Assembly (NCBI GenBank): GCA_009869945.1
Contig: WIXG01000101.1
Coordinates: 1 to 64,000 of the forward strand
Source of the DNA: Mesaphorura yosii
Taxonomy: Eukaryota > Arthropoda > Collembola > Poduromorpha > Tullbergiidae
Direction of reading: 5' to 3'
Length of the DNA stretch: 64,000 bases
Below are positions 36,836-45,400 of the stretch, in pieces; the first letter of the stretch is position 1, and each line of letters starts with the position of its first letter. The position numbers and the translations under genes were made by a program. The notes beneath the pieces were generated by a model that was not told the DNA's origin, ran no database searches, and saw only the letters and a program-made list of their open reading frames with translations.

Positions 36836-38264
36836 TTATAGCTCGAGTTTCTGAGAGTTGAAAGCGTCGTCCGAGTCATGCACAAAGTAAGCGGTATGGG
36901 TCGCAATGTTCTTGCATCCGTCCGTGGCCAGCCAAATAATGTCTTGAGTCTTTCCGGTGTGCTCTTCATAAGACACTCGATCAGCAATGCGCCTACAAAT
37001 TCAATAATAAAACCAACTTATTTAAGCCAGTTCAAATAGAAAATTCTGTCAGTGGTTTAGATTACACTGAACAGCACTTACTCTGGTTGGATGTAGAGGA
37101 CGTTTCTTCGCTGGATCTCTCTTTTGGCGCACTGGACGACGTGTCTCCGTTCAAGAGGCAGGAAGGGGATATAATGGTCAACCAATTTGCGAGAAATCAT
37201 CTCGCCTTTGAACAATCCACCTTGAAGAAACGAAAAAAAATGTACACTTCATATTTAATTCATTTATGGTTGCGAGATGTTAGTTTGTTGGTTACCTTGC
37301 TCTGTGAAAGCTCCATTGGCAATTGTGTGCCTGAAGTCGTACAGGGTCACCTCCTCACGCTTCTTGCCCTCCACGCCCATAGCCTGCAGCAATTTCTCAT
37401 TGATCTTGGCCCCGCCCGTGTTGCTCAGGAAGATGAAGATGGCCTGCCGATAGTCCACTCCGTCAATGGATGTGTGGTGGTCCATGAAGGGCAGGAGCAC
37501 GTCAAAAATCTCGGGGGGCATTTTGTCCACTTCATCAAACACGAAAAGACTCCTGCCGCAGCCCCGCACCGTCTCCTCCACGATACTCATCAGCCTGGCC
37601 TGGTTCTCCTTCAGCTTGCTTGCATCCAGCAGAAAGTGTCTGGGCCCGACGAACATCCTGACAAAGGGGCTGCTTTTGTCCAGGTCCTGATACAGGTGCT
37701 TGGTAATCAGATGTGCAGTGTGCGTCTTTCCAGAGCCCAGCCAGCCGTGAAAACAAAGCACCAGGGCCTTCTTCGGGTCCGGGTCAGTCAAATGTGCGTA
37801 GAGGGCACGAAGGACGCCATCAACGGCGATGTGCTGGCCAAATAAGTCTTGTTTGAAACTCTTGGCCAGTTTTGTCAGTCCTGAATGCGAATCAAATGTT
37901 TTAGTGCCCTTAGGAAGATGCAATCATATTTTAATCGGCCTTCCCTGACAGGAGGGCAGACTCAGAGCTTACCTTTGAGCTGCTGTTCTAGATCGCATGT
38001 TGGCTGCAGAATGATGCTGTCGTAGTAGCACACGGAGACAAGGGCCGTGACGAGGAGCACCAGAAATGTTTTGAGCAAGTATTTGTCATGGAACTGTTGA
38101 TACTTCGCCACCCTCTCCACTGAGGCTGGCGGTTTGCCCTTGTCCGATTCCTGTCGCTGTCTCTCCGACCCGTCCGGCGTGGTCGGAGTCTCACTCATGC
38201 CTCCTGTGTTGGCACCTACAATGGCGTCGGGCTCCAAAAACTCAAAAGCACTGATAGCAACCAT
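36836..38264 (-). CDS. Torsin: Torsin-family AAA+ ATPase
   Basis: Torsins are AAA+ ATPases of the ER lumen and nuclear envelope that need the luminal domain of LAP1 or LULL1 to hydrolyse ATP. Exons (minus): 37973-38264, 37296-37880, 37082-37220, 36836-36992; 390 codons plus stop, phases consistent. Seen: a hydrophobic span at about residues 62-80 (LLKTFLVLLVTALVSVCYY), the torsin signature KLAKSFKQDLFGQHIAVD, Walker A GWLGSGKT (143-150), Walker B SLFVFDEVDKM (D213, E214), sensor-like FIFLSNTGG, and the C-terminal GCK motif (DGCKNIA) typical of torsins. Oddities: the P-loop ends GKT where torsins usually have GKN, and the N-terminus has about 60 hydrophilic residues before the span, so it looks membrane anchored. 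The frame stays open upstream to about 38555; the 38264 ATG was chosen because the upstream part does not look coding. Confidence 0.88.
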
Positions 38265-39158
38265 CTTCTCAATTGTCAATAAATGTAGGATATGTGAGTC
38301 TTTCCGCACCAGTGCAGTGGGAGCTGGAAGACTGAATGAGTTCCAGTTGGAGACTCCTAACACGTTTTGGCTATTGCCGAGCAGAACAGAGTGTCTATTT
38401 TTACCCCGAACCCTTATTTTTAACCGAAGGCAGGCTTTGGCTTCGGGACCGGAGAGCGGAGCCTTTTTCTTAGAAATGAAGGAAAGACTGTCGTACGTTC
38501 GTAAATCGTGTGGGATGTTAAACATGTGTGCATGAACAATATTAACAACACACATGACCTTTTTACTTTGGAAGATAACCCTTGTCTGAATGTAGATAAA
38601 CGCTGTTTGCTTGGCGTTACAACTCGGTTAGTTCTCAGTAATTCCATTCCAGGAAAGATTAAATATTAGAATGATGATAGGCAAATGCTGAGGACAGCGT
38701 AGCCTCCTGCTTCCGTCCAGACAACCTTCAAGGCTTCGGTGTAAAGTTGAGTACATAAATCTGGCTCGTTTAGCTTGTGTCTCGTTCAATGCAATGCATC
38801 TTCACCTTATACTCATTCCTTCTTCCTTTAGATTGTGTCACTAACGACTTCGTGACCTCCGAGCTCTCATTACGCTGTTAGTGCTAATCTAGCCTAACTC
38901 CTTTACAGGTCAAGCTAACCATCTGGTTAACCTCACCTGAACACATTTACGAAAGTGAAAAGTCAACAGTCACACCACACACGGAGGGCAAACCAGAATA
39001 TTGTTGAAGACGACTGAATCCGGTTGAGAATAGTGAGTTAGAGAGCTTCTTCATTTGGAACTACTTACAATGTCAAAACTTGATTACAATGAACGATTTA
39101 CTTGTTTCTTTTTTCAGCATCGCACCCCCGCCTCCGCTTTTTGCTAGCTGTCAATATC
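38265..39158. promoter_or_regulatory. Shared upstream region of torsin and its LAP1-like partner
   Basis: The 0.9 kb between the divergent start codons of torsin (38264, minus) and the LAP1-like gene (39159, plus). A TTTTTTCAG acceptor at 39110-39118 suggests an upstream non-coding exon of the LAP1-like gene. No specific promoter motif could be named. The arrangement would allow a bidirectional promoter. Confidence 0.4.
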
Positions 39159-40760
39159 ATGAATTTGAACGACTCCTCCCTCCTTATCAGCGATGACGAC
39201 AATGAATTTTTGCAGATGCCACAGAGTGCATACTCCTCTCTTCCAGAGCACGAGGAAGAGGAAGATGACCAGCCCCTGCCCCCTTCACCTCCTGCTCCAG
39301 TCACCCGATCACAAACGGGCAGAGGGTACTTCTACCAACTTGGCAATGGAAGCGACGACTCCAAGCCAGTGCCCAAAACACGCAAGATTCACGAGAAGAT
39401 GAAGGACGGCTTAAATTCTCACGCATCAGGGCCCAGGAGACCTCCAGACCAAGAGAACATCCACAATACCTGGAAGAATGGGACCACGACTGTCATTGCG
39501 TCCGCCTCGTGCCCGCGATACGAGAATGGGCATGTCGCCTCGTACAAGGAAACCATCAAGCAGATCACTGCAAAGTACGTTCAACTGTTCATCAGCCACT
39601 GCTCCTGCTTCAGCGCCTCCGTCTCCAACAAGTACGCCGTGCTCCTGAGCCTAGTCTTCCTCAACACTCTCATACTCGCCTACTTCATCGCAGTAATTCA
39701 TCAAATGCAAGCCCAAATTATCCTTGGGCAAGGTCAAGTACAGACTCTAAGCATGATGCTAGTGACAAGTGAAGCCCTCAACGACAAGCTGCTGCAGCAG
39801 GAGTGGAGACTGACGAATACCCTCGAGTCGAAAATAATGACACAGAGCGACCTGATCCTCACAGAACTGGACGACCTGCACCGTAGCGTGGACTCCATCG
39901 TTCTTCGCTCACGAAGTGAGGATGTCCAAACCCAAACGGATAAGCAAGCGCCAGAATCGCGATCACTCAGGCAGCCCGAGTCGCCTGAGCCTGAGCCTAA
40001 AGACGGCTTCTTTTCATTCTTCTCAAAGTTCAGCCTGGAACCGAGCACCATGGAGGAGAACTCCAGGGGCGACAACGACAAGGTCACACAATTGAGGAAG
40101 GCACTGGAATCGCTTCAAAGCACGCAGTTCCCCGCACAACCGCGTCAGACTTGGGTCGAGGTGTTGGCTGCTGTCGCATCCACTCTTGAAATGAAGCAAC
40201 AAAGGGACAATCAACAGGCATCTGGACGCCCGGGAGTCATTTTCGTGCTTCAGCCACCCCACGACTCCTCTCAGTTTGGCCTGTGCTTCGCGAGGCGGCT
40301 GGCGGAGACGGTGAGTCGAGTGCTGAGCAACGGAGCAAGCACCGTGGTGAAAGAAGTGAGCCCCGAATACTTTCTGTCCTTCGCAACAGTGACCGAACTC
40401 CAAGCCGACTTGGAGGCGCACTTGGCTAGTGAAGGCAAGACGATTCTGGTGCGAGACGCCCATCTGGTACAACGCAAGGAGCTATTGTACCTATTCCACT
40501 CCTTCTGTGACAACTTGGTAGCTCCAGATCCAAAGGCAATCTTTATCTTCGTCTCCACAATCCCCAGGGAATTAGAGGCTGCAGTCAGCGACTACGTGTG
40601 GCATCACGACAACGGCAATAAAATAGCAAACGCCTTCCTGAATGCCGCCTGGAGAAGTGCGCTCAGCGAAGACAAGAGAGCCGCCCTGATTGCAAGAGTG
40701 GCACCGAGCGTCGTTCTCCTCCAGCCGCACTCCACGCTCGAAATGCCGAACTGTGACTAA
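39159..40760 (+). CDS. TOR1AIP: LAP1-like torsin-interacting protein (TOR1AIP family)
   Basis: Inner nuclear membrane/ER protein whose luminal domain activates torsins. One open exon of 533 codons plus stop from the ATG at 39159, preceded by a splice acceptor. Residues 1 to about 155 are acidic and Pro/Ser-rich (HEEEEDDQPLPPSPP), as expected for a nucleoplasmic or cytosolic domain. One membrane span follows at about 158-181 (YAVLLSLVFLNTLILAYFIA), then a likely coiled-coil linker (185-270). The C-terminal luminal domain is a degenerate AAA-like fold (PGVIFVLQPPHD; TILVRDAHLV; KAIFIFVSTIPRE). It lacks an intact Walker A motif, as known for LAP1. The single-span layout, the inactive AAA-like luminal domain and the torsin neighbour together support the call; sequence identity to vertebrate LAP1 is clearly low. 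AATAAA at 40815-40820. Confidence 0.8.
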   Translation: MNLNDSSLLISDDDNEFLQMPQSAYSSLPEHEEEEDDQPLPPSPPAPVTRSQTGRGYFYQLGNGSDDSKPVPKTRKIHEKMKDGLNSHASGPRRPPDQENIHNTWKNGTTTVIASASCPRYENGHVASYKETIKQITAKYVQLFISHCSCFSASVSNKYAVLLSLVFLNTLILAYFIAVIHQMQAQIILGQGQVQTLSMMLVTSEALNDKLLQQEWRLTNTLESKIMTQSDLILTELDDLHRSVDSIVLRSRSEDVQTQTDKQAPESRSLRQPESPEPEPKDGFFSFFSKFSLEPSTMEENSRGDNDKVTQLRKALESLQSTQFPAQPRQTWVEVLAAVASTLEMKQQRDNQQASGRPGVIFVLQPPHDSSQFGLCFARRLAETVSRVLSNGASTVVKEVSPEYFLSFATVTELQADLEAHLASEGKTILVRDAHLVQRKELLYLFHSFCDNLVAPDPKAIFIFVSTIPRELEAAVSDYVWHHDNGNKIANAFLNAAWRSALSEDKRAALIARVAPSVVLLQPHSTLEMPNCD

Positions 40761-40814
40761 ATTCATGAACCTGTTGCGAATTTTGTACGTGTTGTATTTC
40801 TATTGCCAGTTGTA

Positions 40815-40820
40815 AATAAA
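40815..40820 (+). terminator. Polyadenylation signal of the LAP1-like gene
   Basis: Canonical AATAAA 55 bp downstream of the LAP1-like stop codon. Confidence 0.6.
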
Positions 40821-41070
40821 GGCGGTTGAATTCAAGAGTCTTTCTTGTTAATTCTTATTTGCACTCGTTACTAGGCAACTAATTATGACAGAGCAGCGCT
40901 GCCAGTTCAAACAATTTGGGCTACCCCACACAATGGCGGTGGAGGCTGGAAATCAGCAACATGACCAGCAAATCAAAAAGGAACGAGCGCCTTCTCCATT
41001 TCCCGTCTTGCTTAGCAATCTTTGTATCCTTGTTTGTTGACCTCTCGGTGACGTTTGATTCGTGCTTGGG

Positions 41071-42114
41071 ATGGCCGCCGGAGCCAACGCTGGTTCGTGG
41101 GCCAAAGCCTTGACGGAAATCGCTCGTCTGCAGTGCGATAGGAGTGAGCGGTGGTTGTACGCGGTTCAGTTTGGGCTGGGCCTTGGCCTTGTGTGGGAGT
41201 TCTACGCCCGTATCCTCCCCTGTGAAATGAGTAAGGTCTACCAGGGACTCTCCAGCCTCGCCCTGGCTCTCTTCCTTAGCCTCTGCTACGTCGTGACGGT
41301 GTGGTCCTTCTGGCCACTCGGCCTCACTGCCGTCAAACTGGTAAAGCATGGCCTGGGAGACTCGGCGCTGGCGGAGCGCCTGCAGTTCCTCGCCTTCGAA
41401 CAGTTGCAGTGGTTCTATGAGGTAAGCTAACAAGTATGCACCTTTTTTAGGATCTAATTTGCATGTGTTTGATAATTTACAGGCGCTATTTGGTGTATTG
41501 CTGAGCGAGTGCCTGACTTTCATTTGGGTTGGTGTACAAGCCGATTTGCAGTGTCTCCGAGCAAAAAACTGCTCAGTACCTTGGATGGCTGCTGCAGAAC
41601 GACTCGTCGACCAGGTTCGTCATCTCCTCACTTAAATCACCTCCTGATGTAATATCCGCTATGACGTAGTTAACGTACAGACCTTCTCTCCTTTCGGATT
41701 GTACGAGTGGGGGCTGAACCTCGTTTGGGCGCTGCCTCCAGCAGGCACCTACTTAGGGTCCGACTTTGTCCTCACCAAAGTCTGGCGGGTGAGCTCACCT
41801 GCCTAAAATTCAATAAGTTTGTTCTGAATTGACGATTCTTTTGATTTTAGCCCTATGAAGTCTTGTTCCGTGCCGGGCAACCTGCGGCGCCGGCCAATGC
41901 GCCCACACCGCCTCCTCAGCCCACAATGCCTCCCAACGTGCCACCGCCTCAGTCTGCTCCTGCGCTTGCCCAGCCAAATGCCAACGAGAATGCTGGTGGT
42001 GCTGGTGGGATCGTCGACCTTCAGCTCCTGAATCAGCTGGTCCTCGCATTGCAGAGACACACACAACTCGTGGAACGAGCACTCGATGCCCTCCTCGTCA
42101 ATACAAGAAACTGA
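41071..42114 (+). CDS. Unrecognised multi-pass membrane protein
   Basis: Four coding exons, 41071-41421, 41483-41614, 41681-41788 and 41851-42114, all in phase 0, giving 284 codons plus stop. I do not recognise the family. Visible: two convincing hydrophobic segments (about residues 29-50, LYAVQFGLGLGLVWEF; about 62-90, LALALFLSLCYVVTVWSFWP), two weaker ones (LFGVLLSECLTFIWVGV; WGLNLVWALPPAGTYLG), and a Pro/Ala-rich stretch (NAPTPPPQPTMPPNVPPP). The C-terminus is a leucine-rich amphipathic helix (VDLQLLNQLVLALQRH). It has no signal peptide. It starts 250 bp after the LAP1-like gene's polyadenylation signal in the same direction and converges with agrin B. Confidence 0.7.
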
Positions 42115-42190
42115 TTCATTTCAGACTGAATTCTGATTGTGATCTTCATATCCAGGCGACTGTTAGCTTGATGCTTAAGCCATCGCTGTG

Positions 42191-42273
42191 TTTATTGTGA
42201 GCTCTCCATCCTGACTGATTAATACAATCAGCGTGTTTCTTTTATCTGGCATTCTGCTGGCCAGTGATTTATT
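42191..42273 (-). terminator. Candidate polyadenylation signals of agrin copy B
   Basis: Two reverse-strand AATAAA sequences (TTTATT at 42268-42273 and 42191-42196) lie 200-290 bp past the agrin B stop codon. The facing gene ends at 42114, so the two transcripts may meet or overlap. Confidence 0.4.
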
Positions 42274-42475
42274 CCAAGGAGGGTTACTGTTAATGAAGTA
42301 GTATTTACAGGGGCAGTTGCGAGTGGCACTTCGCCAGACTAGACAGGTGAATGTTAGCTCTAAATGAATATCAGACTCCATCCACTGAACGACGCCAGTT
42401 AGGAGTATTCTTTCGAAGTGAAGTCACATGGCGCCGCTGAACACATGGAAGGCTCCCATCGCTTGTGGCAGTGAA

Positions 42476-45400
42476 TCAGTCGTCGTCCGTACAGAACGGA
42501 GTGCCGGTGGCATAGCCAATCTTGGCGAGCGGAAGGCGTTTCTTGTCGATGCGCACAAGGTCCACGCAGCCCCTGAAGCCTTGGTGGTACTGCGGAGGCA
42601 CTTCACCAGGCAGCACAGAACGACCCACACCGCCTGCACCAGAATCAGAATAAGAATAATTGCTTAGAAACAAAGAACCCTGAGCCAAGAGACTGTTTAG
42701 GTGAGGGCTTGCCTATCCACACTCGGCCGTCGGACCGCAGCACGTTGCTCCCCACCGGGGCGGTGGCACGCTGTGGGGACGACCCGTCCACCTGGAAGAC
42801 GACGAGCCTCCGCCTCCGCTCTACCAGTGCTTGGTGCCAGCGACCGTCGTCCACCCTCACCTGCAAATTTACATCAGCAGATTTATGTACTATAGTTTTC
42901 AGTAAAAGCTTGTGCTCTCAACAAAGGCACTGCACGGACCTTTGATCGCAGGATGACGGGTTTCTTGTGCTTGGAAGCTCCGAGGCTGAGGCGTAGCTCT
43001 AGACGTCCATCGAAAAGAAAGAGCCCAACGAATCCCTTTCGACTGGTCTCATGCAGCGGCGTCCCCATCCAGAATAATACCCCTGAGGTTGCATTTTGCG
43101 TGCGGAAGACAACCTCGACCCGATTCTGCCTCTGCACTCGCCTCCTGTTCAAAGATTTCGGCTGATTTAATTCACCCGTGCTTTTTTCAGCGCTGAGCAC
43201 TAAACTTGTCGATGTCGGCTTGTTTACCTTCGGTCGGCCTTCTTGGGGAATCTCACAAAGTTGTCTCCGTCGAAGCGCAGGGGCTCTGGCGTCTCCCTCC
43301 CTGAAAGACGATGGAAATGGCAATCAGCAAAGAAATTCAGTTCCAGAATGGGAAATCGGGAAATGCCTCTTACTTTTCTGACAAGTGTCTCCCGTGAAAG
43401 CGAGTGGGCAGAGGCATGTGAAGGAGGCCAGTCTGGGGAAGCAGGTGCCTCCGTTAAGGCAACTGACCACGCTGGAGCCACAGGGCGGACCCTCGTACTT
43501 GTGAACCAGACGATCCCGGACTGCCCGCACAATCTCCGCTTGGAAGGTGACCTCATTAACACGAATGAACTGCAGCACGCCGTCAAATGGCTCCAACTCG
43601 TCCAGCTGCCGATGCAAAATATTCACGTCAGGAATGCCGCCGAGGTACAGTGGCAGCTCCAGGTTGAGTTCGGATAGTGTCGGCGGGGCCTTCGTCACTT
43701 GCGGAGCACCTCCATCAACGCGTAGGCGCGCTTCTCGCCCATTTCGTAGCACATGAATCCAATGCCATTTGTTTAGAGTCAACGGCTCCGTCCACCTTCA
43801 ATCAAATCAAATAGCAAATGTCTCATGTGAAGTTTAGGGTCTCAGTTGAAGCCAGACTTACGTTGTATTTCCGACCCCGCTGCCCAGCTCGTACAGAAAT
43901 TCGACTTTTGCATCGCGCATGTGAAGCAGGACGAAGTCTCCCCTACCAGGCGCCTGGCCGCTGTACAGCAGCAGGCCGTCTTCTGCTCGAGGCATGAACC
44001 ACAACTCCAACGACAAGTGACGAGAATGCTTGTCCACCTGCGGCAGCTGCAGAAACGACGACCCGCGGAAGTCCAGCATCACTCCCGCCTCCTCCACTGA
44101 CTCGAGTTTCGTCTCGCACAGTTTCCCTGAACACAACATATTTATTCCGTCTGGTGGATGTGTGTTGTACTACTCGAGAAACTCCAGACTGTACCTGTGA
44201 AAAGAGGATGACACACGCATCGAAAGCCCTTCTTCTGGGCACCGTCGTCCCAGCACTGCCCGCCGTTCTTGCATGGAAGTTTGGTGCATGGGTTCCACTC
44301 CTCTGTTTGAGTTCCTGCACCCTGCAAGTGCCTTGTAGGCTCTTTGGGAGGGACCCTGGACTCGACCACGTTGTATCGCGGCGTGGTGGTTGGCGGCCAA
44401 GTGGCGGTGGATCCCCGTACGCACTGGTGCACTTGGCTCAGAGAGCTGACAAGCGGGTCTTTACCAGCCACAAACTCCATGGGACGACGACCAATTCGCA
44501 GAGCGCTAATGCAGCCGACGAAACCCTGCGATGTGCCTACCAACTCCCATAACCTGGAATCAACACCTTCGGCTTTAAAAATAATTCATACCCATCAACA
44601 AAACGATGAAGACAAATTGTCTGCTACATGGTTGAATTAAGAGGCACGTAGCCCATGAAGGCTTGCTCGCCCAGATCGAGCGACTTGTCCTGCCCTACGG
44701 CTGACCCCTGCACCTCCTCCTCGTCGTTGATCTGCAGCAGTCCGTCTCGGTTGTACCGCTTCGCGGCGAGCAGGTATTTTGTGCCAGACTGGAGCCTTTG
44801 TGCTGAGCGGAGCTGCAGAGGTCCGTCGCCCAAGTCGTACCGGAATTCCACGTGCCTGGGAATAATTACGCAATTAAGGAAGTATATTTAAAGGCCTGCC
44901 AGCCACCAGTAAAAGGTTGGATCTCCAGCGACCGATTTCGATTTCATTTCTCACCCATCGATAAGGGCAAAGGACACGAAGTCTCCCGACCCATTCACGT
45001 ACTGCGATGCGAAGAGGATGATGGCATGTTGGTGGTCGAGGAAGGGAGTCAGTTCCATTTCGATACTCAGCTTGTGGCTACCACCTAGCCGTCCTAACAC
45101 GACCGTTGACTGGCCAGTGAACAGCGGAAGCGGTAACTCTGCAACAGACATGTCACAGTCAAATCATTCACGGTATTGATGAGTTTGAAGGAGGGAGAGG
45201 TTACCTGGTTGGGTGCATCCGTGCGCAGCGTTTTGGACGCCGAGAGGGCAGATGCACGAATACGTGCCGTTCAAGTGGTCCATGCACGTTGACTCGGAGT
45301 GACAGGTGTTATGGATGCACGCCAGTGGCTTGGGAGCGTGTGTCACTGGAAAGGTAAGCTTTACAGTTACAAAAGTAAATGGTAATAGAAAGTTAAACTT

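Noticed and set aside
37087-37845. 252-codon plus-strand frame over torsin
   Set aside because: Antisense of the conserved torsin exons; the torsin strand has all family motifs and correct splice sites.
38265-38555. 97 extra N-terminal residues of torsin
   Set aside because: The frame is open upstream of 38264, but the sequence has no compositional or family support and the ATG at 38264 gives a sensible protein. Left as probable 5' UTR.
40921-41523. 200-codon minus-strand frame over the unrecognised membrane protein
   Set aside because: Shadow: the plus strand has phase-consistent exons with good splice sites through the same region.
43145-43227. In-frame extension of the copy B LamG3 exon as a z-type insert
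   Set aside because: The downstream frame is open through this 83-bp stretch, but the length is not a multiple of 3 and retention would break the frame of the preceding LamG3 exon. It has a proper donor and acceptor, so it is an intron.
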